Shown piece by piece: positions 8,368 through 17,443 of a stretch of 64,000 nt of DNA (position 1 is the stretch's first letter; each line of letters starts with the position of its first letter). The position numbers and the translations under genes are program-made. The notes under the pieces are model-generated. The model made no database searches. It worked only from the letters and a program-made list of their open reading frames with translations, and was not told the DNA's origin. Source of the DNA: Bradyrhizobium sp. LTSP885 (lineage in GTDB: Bacteria > Pseudomonadota > Alphaproteobacteria > Rhizobiales > Xanthobacteraceae); NCBI RefSeq assembly GCF_000938305.1, contig NZ_JYMT01000043.1, forward strand, positions 275,688-339,687. Direction: 5' to 3'.

Positions 8368-9315
8368 ATGAATTCGAAGTTGATGGCGGCCGCGATCGTG
8401 GCAGCCAGCGTTTTTTCGGCGCCTGCCGCGCAGGCCGAGCAATTCATTAACGTGCTGACCGGCGGGACTTCCGGCGTCTATTACCCGCTCGGCGTCGCGA
8501 TCGGAAAGATCTACGGCGACAAGATTCCCGGTGTGAAGACCCAGGTGCAGGCCACCAAGGCCTCGGTCGAGAACCTGGTGCTGCTGCAGCAGGGGCGCGG
8601 CGAGATCGCATTCGCGCTCGGCGATTCGCTGAAGGCCGCCTGGGAAGGCGACGCGGAAGCCGGTTTCAAGACCAAGCTCGACAGACTGCGCACCATCGGC
8701 GCGATCTATCCGAACTATATCCAGATCGTCGCCACCGCCGAGAGCGGGATCAAGACGCTCGCCGACCTCAAGGGCAAGAGCCTGTCGGTGGGCGCGCCGA
8801 AGTCCGGAACCGAGCTCAACTCCCGCGCGATCCTCGCGGCCGCCGGCATAAGCTACAAGGATTTGGGCAAGGTCGAGTATCTGCCGTTCGCCGAATCCGT
8901 CGACCTGATGAAGAACCGACAGCTCAACGCGACGCTGCAGTCCGCCGGCCTCGGTGTCGCCTCGCTGAAGGACCTCTCGACCTCGTCCGACATCAACGTG
9001 GTTGCCGTGCCGAAGGAGATCGTCGACAAGATCGGCCCGCCCTTCGTCTCGGTGATCATTCCCGCCAACACCTATACCGGTCAGGACAAGGACGTGCCGA
9101 CCGCGGCGGTCGTGAACTATCTCGTCACCAGCAGCGCCGTATCAGACGATCTCGCCTATCAGATGACCAAGCTGGTCTACGAATCGCTGCCGGAACTCGC
9201 CAACTCCCATGCGGCCGGCAAGGAGATCAAGCTCGGGGCGGCTGCGAACGGCAGCCCGGTGCCGCTGCATCCGGGTGCGATCCGCTATTACAAGGAAAAG
9301 GGCCTGATTAAGTAG
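8368..9315 (+). CDS. TAXI-family TRAP transporter solute receptor
   Basis: This 315-residue periplasmic binding protein has a signal peptide (residues 1-23, PAAQA-EQF). The mature N terminus INVLTGGTSGVYYPLG is the hallmark of TAXI receptors, which capture organic acids or amino acids for a sodium-driven TRAP permease. The length is normal and LKGKSLSVGAPKSGTE marks the hinge region. The ATG at 8368 has GGGGAGA 9 bases upstream; the reading frame extends further upstream but lacks a signal peptide there. The fused permease and a DUF1850 gene follow, giving a complete TAXI-TRAP system. Confidence 0.94.
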   Translation: MNSKLMAAAIVAASVFSAPAAQAEQFINVLTGGTSGVYYPLGVAIGKIYGDKIPGVKTQVQATKASVENLVLLQQGRGEIAFALGDSLKAAWEGDAEAGFKTKLDRLRTIGAIYPNYIQIVATAESGIKTLADLKGKSLSVGAPKSGTELNSRAILAAAGISYKDLGKVEYLPFAESVDLMKNRQLNATLQSAGLGVASLKDLSTSSDINVVAVPKEIVDKIGPPFVSVIIPANTYTGQDKDVPTAAVVNYLVTSSAVSDDLAYQMTKLVYESLPELANSHAAGKEIKLGAAANGSPVPLHPGAIRYYKEKGLIK

Positions 9316-9332
9316 GGGCAACTACGACTAGG

Positions 9333-9442
9333 TGTCGTGGCCGGGCTTGACCCGGCCATCGGTCTTTCTAGAGACTTTCATTTTTAAGGTGGATGCGCGG
9401 GTCATCCCCGATCACGTCGCGGACAGGCGCCCGCGCATGACG
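9333..9442. repeat. Palindromic dispersed repeat, family C
   Basis: It starts with GTCGTGGCCGGGCTTGACC (a small perfect hairpin GGCCGGG-CTTGA-CCCGGCC) and ends with GCGCGGGTCAT ... CGCATGACG. The core is interrupted by an irregular 20-30 base stretch. It lies between the receptor and the permease of one TRAP operon, so its hairpin could reduce read-through and give more receptor than permease (inference). Confidence 0.65.
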
Positions 9443-9506
9443 TGCGGTGGGCCCAGGCACCATCCAATTGCTACAAGCGTCGCTGATACGGCGGGGGACT
9501 CATTGC

Positions 9507-11618
9507 ATGCAGCAGCAGGCCGAGGGCATCGAGGGGCCCATCAAGGTCGAGTTCGACAATTTCGAGCACGGGTTTCCGGAAGGGTTCGGGCCCGGCGGCT
9601 GGGGGTATCTGGCATACGCCATCGGCCTCGCCTTCGCGGTGTTCCAGCTCTATGTCGCGGCCTCCAGCTATTTGCCGAGCCAGGTGGTGCGCGGCGTCCA
9701 TGTCGGCTTCCTGATCCTGCTGACCTTCGGCCTGATCGGCAACTTCACCGCCAAGACCGATTTCGGCCGGGCGTTGAGCTGGATCGTCGGCGGCGCCGGC
9801 TTCCTCTGCGGGCTCTACCAGTGGATCTTCTACGCCGACCTGATTACCCGCGACGGCGATCCGACCATCACCGACCTCGCGGTCGGCACTTTGCTTGCGG
9901 TGCTGATCTTCGAGGGCACGCGGCGGCTGATGGGCGCGGCGCTGCCGCTGATGTGCGGTGCGTGTCTGCTGTATTGGTTTTTCGGACAGTATCTGCCGTC
10001 GCCGTTCAACCATCGCGGCTATGATTTCGACCAGATCATCACGCATCTCTCGTTCGGCACCGAAGGTTTCTACGGCGTGCCGATCTACGTCTCGGCGACC
10101 TACATCTTCCTGTTCATCCTGTTCGGCTCGTTCCTCGAACGCGCCGGCATGATCCAGCTCTTCACCGACGTCTCGCTCGGCCTGTTCGGCCGCACCCGCG
10201 GTGGCCCTGCCAAGGTCGCCGTGTTCGCTTCGGGCATGATGGGCACGATCTCGGGCTCGGGCGTCGCCAATGTCGTCACCGTCGGCCAGTTCACGATTCC
10301 CCTGATGATCAGGTTCGGCTATCGCCGCGCCTTTGCGGCAGGCGTCGAGGCGACGGCATCGATGGGCGGACAGATCATGCCGCCGGTGATGGGCGCAGTC
10401 GCCTTCATCATGGCGGAGACGCTCGGCGTTCCCTATTCGGAGATCGTCAAGGCTGCGGTGATCCCGGCGATCCTGTATTTCGCCTCGGCGTTCTGGATGG
10501 TGCATCTGGAGGCCGGCAAGCACGGCCTGGTCGGCATGAAGCGCTCGGAGATCCCGAGCGCCTGGAAGGCGCTCGTGGGGCGCTGGTACCTCGTGCTGCC
10601 ACTTGCGGCTCTGGTCTATATGCTGTTCGAGGGTTTTACGCCGCTCTACGCCGGCAGCATGGGTCTCGCGCTGACGGTGGCGCTGATCCTCGGCGCCAGC
10701 ATCACTCTCGGCTTCTCCAACACAATCATCCGGTACATTTTCTGGATCGGGCTGGCGCTGGTCGTAGCCGCGGTCTCGCGTCACGGGCTTGAGATCATCC
10801 CGATCGCCAGCGTCGTCGGCGGCCTGATCGTGATCGCCGCGATCACAAGCGGCGGCCGTGCCACGCTCGCCGCCTGCCGGGACTCGCTCGCCGACAGCGC
10901 CAAGTCGGCACTGACCGTCGGCATGGCCTGCGCGATCGTCGGAACCATCATCGGCATGATGACGCAGACCGGCGTCGGCACCATCTTCGGCAGCTGGATC
11001 ATCGGGCTCGGCGCCAAGAGCCTGTTCCTGGCGCTGATCATGACCATGCTGCTGTCGATCCTGCTCGGCACCGGCATCCCGACGATTCCGACCTACATCA
11101 TCACGGCGGCGCTCGCCGCGCCCGCGCTGGCCAAGCTCGGCGTGCCCTTGATTGCGAGCCACATGTTCGCGTTCTACTACGGCATCATGGCCGACCTCTC
11201 GCCGCCGGTGGCGCTCGCGGCCCTTGCGGCGGCGCCGATCGCCAGGGAAAACCCGGACAAGATCGGCTGGGAGGCGATGCGGATCGCGCTCGCGGGCTAC
11301 GTCATTCCCTTCATCTTCGTCTATTCGCCTGCGCTGATGCTGCAGGCGGGCGATCCGATGGCGGCCCAGCTCGGCTTCTACGGTGCGGTGGCGCTCGCGA
11401 CCTTCAAGGCGCTGGTCGCGATCGGGCTGTTCGGCGTCGTCGCGATCGGCTTCCTGTTCACGCGGCTGAGCTTGGTCGAGATCATCGTCGCCTTTGCTGG
11501 CGCGCTCTGCCTGCTCGGTGATTTCCAGTTCTCCGACACCACAGGCTTCATGCTCGCCGCGCTGCTCGTGCTCTGGCAGTGGCGGCAGTGGTCGCGCAAC
11601 GCGGTGGCGGCGGCGTGA
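9507..11618 (+). CDS. TRAP transporter permease, fused small and large subunits
   Basis: This 703-residue inner-membrane protein is predicted to have about 18-20 transmembrane helices. The N-terminal third corresponds to the DctQ-like 4TM part and the rest to the DctM-like part, with the conserved segments MMGTISGSGVANVVTVGQFT, MGGQIMPPVMGAVAF and GIPTIPTYIITA. This fusion is the usual partner of TAXI receptors. The ATG at 9507 has GGGGG about 10 bases upstream and is preferred over an upstream ATG at 9447. Its stop overlaps the start of the DUF1850 gene by four bases, which implies translational coupling. Confidence 0.94.
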   Translation: MQQQAEGIEGPIKVEFDNFEHGFPEGFGPGGWGYLAYAIGLAFAVFQLYVAASSYLPSQVVRGVHVGFLILLTFGLIGNFTAKTDFGRALSWIVGGAGFLCGLYQWIFYADLITRDGDPTITDLAVGTLLAVLIFEGTRRLMGAALPLMCGACLLYWFFGQYLPSPFNHRGYDFDQIITHLSFGTEGFYGVPIYVSATYIFLFILFGSFLERAGMIQLFTDVSLGLFGRTRGGPAKVAVFASGMMGTISGSGVANVVTVGQFTIPLMIRFGYRRAFAAGVEATASMGGQIMPPVMGAVAFIMAETLGVPYSEIVKAAVIPAILYFASAFWMVHLEAGKHGLVGMKRSEIPSAWKALVGRWYLVLPLAALVYMLFEGFTPLYAGSMGLALTVALILGASITLGFSNTIIRYIFWIGLALVVAAVSRHGLEIIPIASVVGGLIVIAAITSGGRATLAACRDSLADSAKSALTVGMACAIVGTIIGMMTQTGVGTIFGSWIIGLGAKSLFLALIMTMLLSILLGTGIPTIPTYIITAALAAPALAKLGVPLIASHMFAFYYGIMADLSPPVALAALAAAPIARENPDKIGWEAMRIALAGYVIPFIFVYSPALMLQAGDPMAAQLGFYGAVALATFKALVAIGLFGVVAIGFLFTRLSLVEIIVAFAGALCLLGDFQFSDTTGFMLAALLVLWQWRQWSRNAVAAA

Positions 11619-11992
11619 GCCTGTGTCTCGCCTCGGCGGGTGCCTTGAAGACGCTGTCGATCGCGGCCTTTACGCTCGCCTGGACGCATTCGATCGAGAA
11701 GACCGCCTGGCAGGAAGACTGGCTGGTCACGCCCGCCGGGCTCGAATTGACGCAGGCCCGCATCAAGGGTTTTGGCGCCGGCATGGAGCCGCCGCCGGAG
11801 GCGCGTCTCGTCGGAGGCTGGTTTCAATGGTCGCCGCCGCTTGTGGCGAGGCCGGAGGTGGTGCTCGGCAATTCCGGCGCCGCCGGCGAATGGCAGCTGT
11901 GCCACGGGGGGCACTGCCAGACGCTATCGGAGATTTTCGGGCATCCGATCGGTGCTAATGTCACCATCATGAGCGTATGTAAAAATCCGTAG
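11615..11992 (+). CDS. DUF1850 protein of the TRAP operon
   Basis: A 125-residue protein starts with GTG inside the GTGA overlap with the permease gene. It has a hydrophobic N-terminal segment with a signal-anchor character, then the DUF1850 pattern HSIEKTAWQEDWLV, a central RIKGFGAGMEPP stretch and a Cys pair (LCHGGHC). DUF1850 proteins regularly accompany TAXI-TRAP permeases (family knowledge); their function is unknown, but an accessory role in the same transporter is likely. Its TAG stop codon is the second to fourth base of the palindromic repeat that follows. Confidence 0.86.
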   Translation: MSLCLASAGALKTLSIAAFTLAWTHSIEKTAWQEDWLVTPAGLELTQARIKGFGAGMEPPPEARLVGGWFQWSPPLVARPEVVLGNSGAAGEWQLCHGGHCQTLSEIFGHPIGANVTIMSVCKNP

Positions 11993-12059
11993 CCCGGATG
12001 GAGCGAAGCGAAATCCGGGAACACCGGCCCCGGATTTCGCTTCGCTCCATCCGGGCTAC
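11989..12059. repeat. Perfect 31-bp inverted repeat, family D
   Basis: Arms 11989-12019 and 12029-12059 are perfect complements, beginning GTAGCCCGGATGGAGCG and ending CCATCCGGGCTAC, with a 9-base loop. The left arm supplies the stop codon of the DUF1850 gene and the right arm ends 28 bases before the next start codon. In RNA it would form a very stable hairpin that may end transcription of the TRAP operon, although no T-run follows. Confidence 0.9.
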
Positions 12060-12087
12060 AATGACAACAAAAAAGGGAGAACAACCG

Positions 12088-12894
12088 ATGGATCGACTCA
12101 AGGGCAAGGTTGCGATGGTGGTCGGCGCGGGCTCGATCGGGCCCGGCTGGGGCAACGGCAAGGCGACCGCCGTCACGTTTGCGCGCGAGGGCGCCAGCGT
12201 GTTTTGCGTCGATCGCAACGGCGCTGCGGCGGAAGAGACCGTGAAGATCATCACAAGCGAGGGCGGCAAGGCGACCGCATTCACCGCCGACGTGTCGCGC
12301 GCCGCCGAAGTCGAGGCGATGGTCGCGGCCTGCTTGAAATCCTATGGCCGCATCGACGTGCTCGACAACAATGTCGGCATCGCGGAGGTCGGTAGCGTGG
12401 TCGAGGTGACGGAAGCCGAATGGGACCGCGTCTTCGCGGTCAACCTCAAGAGCGCGTTCCTGTCGATGAAGCACGTCATTCCCGTGATGATCAAGCAGGG
12501 CGGCGGCTCGATCATCAACATCTCCTCGATCGCCTCGATCCGCCATGTCGGCATTTCCTATGTCAGCTATAATGCGAGCAAGGCCGCGATGAACCAGATG
12601 ACGCGCACCTCCGCGGTCGAATTCGCCGCGAACCATGTGCGCGTCAACGCGATCCTGCCCGGGTTGATGAAGACGCCGATGGTCGAGCATTCGGCCGGCC
12701 TGGCACAGAGCTACGCCAAGGGCGATGTCGAGGCGATGTGGCGCGCCCGCGACGCGCAGGTGCCGATGGGGCACATGGGCGATGGCTGGGACGTCGCCAA
12801 TGCGGCGCTGTTCCTCGCCTCCGACGAATCCAAGTATGTCACGGGTATCGAACTCGTGGTTGACGGCGGGATCACTTGCAAGTCCGGTGCTTGA
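12088..12894 (+). CDS. Short-chain dehydrogenase/reductase
   Basis: A 268-residue classical SDR that oxidises or reduces a hydroxy/keto group with NAD(P)H. The catalytic residues are Ser147 (NISSIAS), Tyr161 and Lys165 (SYNASKAA), with NNVG at 94-97 and Asn119. The nucleotide-binding motif reads GAGSIGPGWGNG and is longer than the usual TGxxxGxG, a variant seen in a subgroup of SDRs. The ATG has AAGGGAGA about 8 bases upstream; earlier in-frame ATGs lie in or next to the palindromic repeat and are rejected. The substrate is unknown; the C terminus keeps the VDGG(I) motif of tetrameric SDRs. Confidence 0.93.
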   Translation: MDRLKGKVAMVVGAGSIGPGWGNGKATAVTFAREGASVFCVDRNGAAAEETVKIITSEGGKATAFTADVSRAAEVEAMVAACLKSYGRIDVLDNNVGIAEVGSVVEVTEAEWDRVFAVNLKSAFLSMKHVIPVMIKQGGGSIINISSIASIRHVGISYVSYNASKAAMNQMTRTSAVEFAANHVRVNAILPGLMKTPMVEHSAGLAQSYAKGDVEAMWRARDAQVPMGHMGDGWDVANAALFLASDESKYVTGIELVVDGGITCKSGA

Positions 12895-12900
12895 GGCGCA

Positions 12901-12957
12901 CATAGCGTTTTCGAGCGAAGTGGATGCCGGTTCGCGCTGGGAAAACGCGTCAAACAA
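12901..12957. repeat. Dispersed hairpin element, family E
   Basis: GCGTTTTC (12905-12912) and GAAAACGC (12941-12948) bracket GAAGTGGATGCCGGTTCGCG. I associate this sequence with a very common Bradyrhizobium intergenic element (from memory). It lies between two convergent genes and may act as a shared terminator. Confidence 0.6.
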
Positions 12958-12969
12958 AAGCCGCGCCGA

Positions 12970-14514
12970 CTAAGCCTCGGCGCTGAGCTCGGCGCGATCG
13001 AGCTCTTCCTCGACCTGATGGAACGCATCGTCGCCGATCGCCTCGGTGCGGCGCAGACTGAGCAGGGCCTGGCGGGCCGCTGCGATGGCGCGGCGGCGGA
13101 TCGGATCGGCCGGCAACTCGCTCGTCGCCACGCCGCCGTCGGGCTCGGTCTCGGCGCGCAGCAGCACGGCGCGATATTCGAGCCGGAGAATCTCGGCTTC
13201 CTCGGATGGATCGCCGTCGATTTCGTCGAGCGCGGCGCGAAAGGCCGCGGTGCGGGCGTGGGCGGCTTCGCGCGCGATCGGGTTGTCGTCGTCGAAGTTC
13301 AGCGCAAGGATCAACGGCCGCAGCGTCAGTCCCTGGATCACAAGCGTGCCGAACACCACGGCAAAGGCCGTCAGCAGGATCAGATCGCGATAGGGAAAGG
13401 CCTCCGGCAGTGCGAAAGCGGCTGCCAGCGTGACAATGCCGCGCATCCCGCACCAGGACACGACGATGCCGCGTCGCAACGACGGCACAGCCGGGATCAC
13501 ATGTGCGGGAAGCAGGCCTTGCGCCTTCAAAGCACGCAGGAAGGCGCCATATGGGATCACCCAGAGGATGCGGGCGAGGATCACGACGGCAAGGACTGCG
13601 GCGGCAAAAGTGCAATATTTGAACCGCACATCGTCGTCGAGCCCGGACCAGATCGGACGCAACTGCATGCCGATCAGCATGAAGGCGAGCACGTTGAGCA
13701 CGAAGATGACGGTTTCCCACACCGTATAGGACGACACGCGCAGCCGTGCCGAGGTACGGGCCGGCGCGGTGCGAGCAAGGGTGATCGCATAGGCGACGAT
13801 GGTGAGGATGCCGGACAGGCCGATATGTTCGGCGACGATCCACACCATGAAGGTGCCGCCAAACTGCGTGATGATCGCGCTCGGCGCCTCCGTGATACGG
13901 CGCGTGATCATCATCCAGACCCTTGCGAACAGAAAGCCGGCGACGAGGCTTCCCAGCAGCGCCACCGCAAGCGAAGGCACGAATTCGCGCACCTTCATGT
14001 GCTCGGCGGCAACCAGGCCAACGGCGACGCGATAGATCAGCAGCGAGCTGGCATCGTTGAGCAGGCTTTCGCCCTCGAGGATCTTCTGGATCTGATAGGG
14101 CAGTTTGACCTGGCGCAGGATCGCGGTGGCCGCGGCTGCGTCGGGCGGCGCCACGATGGCGCCGAGCGCGATCGCAACCGCCCAGGGCATGTCCGGGCGA
14201 AGCCAGCGCGCGACCACCGCGACGGCCACCGTCGTTACGCCGACCGCAACCAGGACAAGCGTCGAAACCGGCAGCCAGTTGTTGCGTAGATCGCGCAGCG
14301 AGGTGTCGAAGGCGGCGTCGAGCAGGACCGGCGCAACGAACAGCGCCAGTGCCAGTTTCGGCTCCAGCGCCCAGGATGGACCTGACGGCAGGAAGGCCAG
14401 CAGCATGCCGCCGATCGCAAGGAATGCCGGGTAGGGCACCTTGACCCGCCGTGCCAGCGCCGAAAGCGCCACTGAAGCGAGCAACAGGCCGATGATCCAT
14501 TCGAATGTGAGCAA
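12970..14514 (-). CDS. CPA1-family Na+/H+ antiporter
   Basis: This 514-residue inner-membrane protein exchanges cytoplasmic Na+ or K+ for protons. Twelve or more hydrophobic segments span residues 1-410. The ion-binding motif GESLLNDA (Asn153-Asp154) and the preceding APPDAAAA (Asp125) are intact, as is the RGIVTLAAAFALP segment near 345. The C-terminal 100 residues form a soluble, charged, helix-rich tail typical of NhaP/YjcE-type regulation. It is convergent with the SDR. No partner genes suggest a multisubunit system. Confidence 0.93.
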   Translation of the reverse strand: MLTFEWIIGLLLASVALSALARRVKVPYPAFLAIGGMLLAFLPSGPSWALEPKLALALFVAPVLLDAAFDTSLRDLRNNWLPVSTLVLVAVGVTTVAVAVVARWLRPDMPWAVAIALGAIVAPPDAAAATAILRQVKLPYQIQKILEGESLLNDASSLLIYRVAVGLVAAEHMKVREFVPSLAVALLGSLVAGFLFARVWMMITRRITEAPSAIITQFGGTFMVWIVAEHIGLSGILTIVAYAITLARTAPARTSARLRVSSYTVWETVIFVLNVLAFMLIGMQLRPIWSGLDDDVRFKYCTFAAAVLAVVILARILWVIPYGAFLRALKAQGLLPAHVIPAVPSLRRGIVVSWCGMRGIVTLAAAFALPEAFPYRDLILLTAFAVVFGTLVIQGLTLRPLILALNFDDDNPIAREAAHARTAAFRAALDEIDGDPSEEAEILRLEYRAVLLRAETEPDGGVATSELPADPIRRRAIAAARQALLSLRRTEAIGDDAFHQVEEELDRAELSAEA

Positions 14515-14629
14515 GGCAAACCCCTATGCAACCGATCGTCGCAATTGACGTATAATCCAGCATGTGGTTTTGCGGCAATTGCGTGTGTTGGTTCAGGCGC
14601 AGGAGAAGGACGTATTGGCGGCGATTTTG

Positions 14630-15430
14630 ATGCGACGAAACTCGGCAAGTCTGGCACTGGCAAGTCTGGCTCTGACAAGTCTGGCTCTGGTGCTGATCGG
14701 CGTTTGCCTGTCATGGGTGCTGCTGGCTGGTGGCGCGCGCGCGACCAGCAGCGAGCCGGGCAAGGATGTTCAGGCCGATCCAGGGCCTTGCGTTGTCGCG
14801 GCTGGTGCTGCGGACGGCGACAAGACCATCGAGGTTTGCGGTGCGTTGATCGACAACGAGAAGGCGGCGAAGCCGGATCGCGTCAAGGCGCTGATGGCGC
14901 GCGCCGTCGCTTATGACCGCAAGCAGATGATCGATCGCGCGATTACGGATTACGACACCGTGCTGCGGCTCGATCCGTCGCTCGCCGACGCGCACAATGC
15001 ACGCGGCGAGCTCTGGCGCCGGAAGGGCGACCGGCCCAAGGCGATCGTGGATTTCGGCGCCGCGCTCAAGCTCAATCCCGATCATGCGGCTGCCAAGGTC
15101 AACTACAAATCGCTGTCGCTGGAGCTGGAGCGGATGGGCGCCATGATGGCGGTCGCCGGCAAGCCGAGCTTCGATTGCCGCAAGGCGCGCCGCGCGGTGG
15201 AGAAGGCGATCTGCGCCAGTCCTGAGCTCGCCGACATCGACCGCGAGATCAACGCATCGATCGTTCGGGCGATCCGCGAAGCCCAAAGCCCGCGTCAGGC
15301 GCGCGAGCTGCAGCGCGATCAGGACCAGTTCATCGCTCGCCGCAATGTCGAATTCGGCAAGCCCGGCTATGACCTGCAAAAGGCGATGCGGGAGCGGTTG
15401 CGGCAGATCAATGGAGCCGACGGATATTAG
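14630..15430 (+). CDS. Secreted TPR protein with LprI-like C-terminal domain
   Basis: The protein has a hydrophobic N-terminal segment, two TPR motifs (about residues 80-150 of the ATG form, with AHNARGELWRRKGD) and a C-terminal Cys-bearing region FDCRKARRAVEKAICASPEL of the LprI/DUF1311 type. LprI-like domains bind lysozyme in some bacteria; here that is only a family hint. A TTG at 14615 preceded by AGGAGAAGGA may be the true start, adding five residues. The hydrophobic segment is built from three 15-base direct repeats (14644-14688). It lies divergent from the antiporter and 83 bases before prpE. Confidence 0.82.
   Translation: MRRNSASLALASLALTSLALVLIGVCLSWVLLAGGARATSSEPGKDVQADPGPCVVAAGAADGDKTIEVCGALIDNEKAAKPDRVKALMARAVAYDRKQMIDRAITDYDTVLRLDPSLADAHNARGELWRRKGDRPKAIVDFGAALKLNPDHAAAKVNYKSLSLELERMGAMMAVAGKPSFDCRKARRAVEKAICASPELADIDREINASIVRAIREAQSPRQARELQRDQDQFIARRNVEFGKPGYDLQKAMRERLRQINGADGY
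14644..14688 (+). repeat. Three tandem 15-base repeats within the signal segment
   Basis: GGCAAGTCTGGCACT, GGCAAGTCTGGCTCT and GACAAGTCTGGCTCT follow one another and encode (A/T)SLAL units in the hydrophobic leader. Copy-number change would lengthen or shorten the membrane segment in steps of five residues. Confidence 0.85.
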
Positions 15431-15513
15431 TCGGAAGGATTTCGGCTTGAAACGCCAGCGCTTCCCGTGACAATGGTCGGCAAAAGACGCGCGTTCGCGC
15501 CGGGAGAGACGCC

Positions 15514-17424
15514 ATGAACATTCAAGACAACAGCCGGTATCATGAGGTGCATGCCCGCTCGCTTCGAGACCCAGAAGGGTTTTGGGCGGAAGCGGCGCGT
15601 GAGATCGACTGGGTCGAGCCGGCGAAGAAGGTCTTCGATCCCACCATGGGTCCTTATGGACGCTGGTTCACCGGCGCGGTCGTCAACACCTGCTACAACG
15701 CGCTGGATCGCCACGTCGCGGGCGGCCGTAGCGACCAGGTCGCGCTGATCCACGATTCCGCGCTCACCGGCGCGATCACGACATTCACCTATGCCGAGTT
15801 GTTGAAGGAGGTGCAGACCCTCGCCGCGGTCATGCAGGATTTCGGCGTGGCCAAGGGCGATCGCGTCATCCTCTATATGCCGATGGTGTCGGAGGCGGTG
15901 ATCGCGATGCTCGCCTGCACGCGGATCGGCGCCGTGCACAGCGTGGTGTTCGGCGGCTTCGCGGCAAAGGAGCTGGCGAGCCGCATCGACGACGCCAGGC
16001 CGAAGCTGATCTTCTCGGCGAGCTGCGGGCTCGAGCCCGGGCGCATCGTGCAATACAAGCCGCTGCTCGACGAGGCGATCCGGCTCGCCAGCGTCAAGCC
16101 CGAGGCCTGCATCATCCTGCAGCGGCCGCAGCACGGTTGCGAACTGGCCGCGAGCCGCGATCACGATTGGGCAACCTTGTGCCGCGCGGCGCTCGAGGCC
16201 GGCAAGGCCGCGCCGTGCGTTCCGGTGCTCGCGACCGATCCGCTCTACATCCTCTACACGTCGGGCACGACGGGAATCCCGAAGGGCGTCGTGCGAGACA
16301 ATGGCGGACATCTCGTCGCGCTGAAATGGTCGATGTACAATCTCTACGGCGTCAAGCCCGGTGAGGTCTGGTGGTGCGGCTCTGATATCGGCTGGGTGGT
16401 CGGCCATAGCTACATCGTCTATGGCCCGCTGCTCCATGGCGCGACCTCGATCATGTATGAGGGCAAGCCGGTCGGGACGCCCGACGCGGGCGCGTTCTGG
16501 CGCGTCATCAGCGCGCACAAGGCGGTCGCCTTCTTCACCGCGCCGACCGCGTTCCGCGCCATCCGCAAGGAGGACCCGGAAGGCAAGTTCATCCGGCAGT
16601 ACGATCTCTCGAGCTTCCGCACCCTCTTCCTTGCCGGCGAACGTGCCGATCCGCCGACGGTGGCGTGGGCGGAAGCGCAGCTGAAAGTGCCCGTGATCGA
16701 TCACTGGTGGCAGACCGAGACCGGCTGGTGCATCGCCGGCAATCCGGTGGGCTTGGGCATGCTGCCGGTCAAGCACGGCTCGCCCACAGTGCCGATGCCG
16801 GGCTATCAGGTCGACGTGGTGGATGAAGCGGCAAGGCCGTTGCCCGCGGGCACCATGGGTTCGATCGTGATCAAGCTGCCGATGCCGCCGGCCTGCCTGC
16901 CGACATTGTGGCAGCAGGACGATCGCTTCAAGGAGGCCTACCTCTCTGAATTCCCCGGCTACTACAAGACGTCGGATGCCGGCTACAAGGACGAGGACGG
17001 CTACATCTGGGTGATGGGCCGCACCGACGACATCATCAATGTCGCCGGTCACCGCCTCTCTACCGGCGGCATGGAGGAGATCCTTGCCTCGCATTCCGAT
17101 GTCGCCGAATGCGCCGTGCTTGGCATCAAGGATGCGATCAAGGGCGAGGTGCCCTGTGGCTTCCTGGTGCTGAAGGCCGGCGTGACGACAACGCCTGCCG
17201 AGGTCGAGAAGCAGGTCGTGGCGCTGGTGCGCGACAAGCTCGGGCCGGTAGCGGCGTTCAAGCTCGCGATCACCGTGGCGCGGCTGCCGAAGACCCGCTC
17301 CGGCAAGATCCTGCGCGGCACCATCAAGAAGATCGCCGACGGCGATCCCTGGACCATGCCGGCGACGATTGAGGATCCCAAGGTGCTCGACGAAATCGGC
17401 GATGCGTTGAAGGGCAGGGTGTGA
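15514..17424 (+). CDS. prpE: Propionyl-CoA synthetase (acyl-CoA synthetase of the Acs/PrpE type)
   Basis: A 636-residue ANL-superfamily enzyme that activates propionate (or acetate) to the CoA ester through an acyl-AMP intermediate. The ATP loop YTSGTTGIPKG (about 247-257), WWQTETGW (about 397-404), the hinge region GRTDDIINVAGHR and the catalytic Lys598 in TRSGKILRG are all present, as is the N-terminal ACAS domain. The overall wording, especially WWCGSDIGWVVGHSYI and LPMPPACLPTLW, fits PrpE better than Acs. The ATG follows a GGGAGA site. No methylcitrate-cycle genes are adjacent, so it appears to act as a stand-alone gene. Confidence 0.93.
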   Translation: MNIQDNSRYHEVHARSLRDPEGFWAEAAREIDWVEPAKKVFDPTMGPYGRWFTGAVVNTCYNALDRHVAGGRSDQVALIHDSALTGAITTFTYAELLKEVQTLAAVMQDFGVAKGDRVILYMPMVSEAVIAMLACTRIGAVHSVVFGGFAAKELASRIDDARPKLIFSASCGLEPGRIVQYKPLLDEAIRLASVKPEACIILQRPQHGCELAASRDHDWATLCRAALEAGKAAPCVPVLATDPLYILYTSGTTGIPKGVVRDNGGHLVALKWSMYNLYGVKPGEVWWCGSDIGWVVGHSYIVYGPLLHGATSIMYEGKPVGTPDAGAFWRVISAHKAVAFFTAPTAFRAIRKEDPEGKFIRQYDLSSFRTLFLAGERADPPTVAWAEAQLKVPVIDHWWQTETGWCIAGNPVGLGMLPVKHGSPTVPMPGYQVDVVDEAARPLPAGTMGSIVIKLPMPPACLPTLWQQDDRFKEAYLSEFPGYYKTSDAGYKDEDGYIWVMGRTDDIINVAGHRLSTGGMEEILASHSDVAECAVLGIKDAIKGEVPCGFLVLKAGVTTTPAEVEKQVVALVRDKLGPVAAFKLAITVARLPKTRSGKILRGTIKKIADGDPWTMPATIEDPKVLDEIGDALKGRV

Positions 17425-17443
17425 GTAACGCCAGCTTGCTCCT

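Noticed and set aside
9471..11162. A 563-codon minus-strand frame opposite the TRAP permease
   Set aside because: It lies exactly opposite a well-recognised gene and its product is Arg/Asp/Gln-rich without any domain; it is a shadow of high-GC codon bias.
11998..12087. Upstream start codons for the SDR gene
   Set aside because: The 30 extra codons are encoded by the palindromic repeat and its edge, and a good ribosome site precedes ATG 12088.
12950..17094. Other long antisense frames opposite the antiporter (542 codons) and prpE (555 codons)
   Set aside because: Same reasoning: composition is non-protein-like and both opposite genes are unmistakable.
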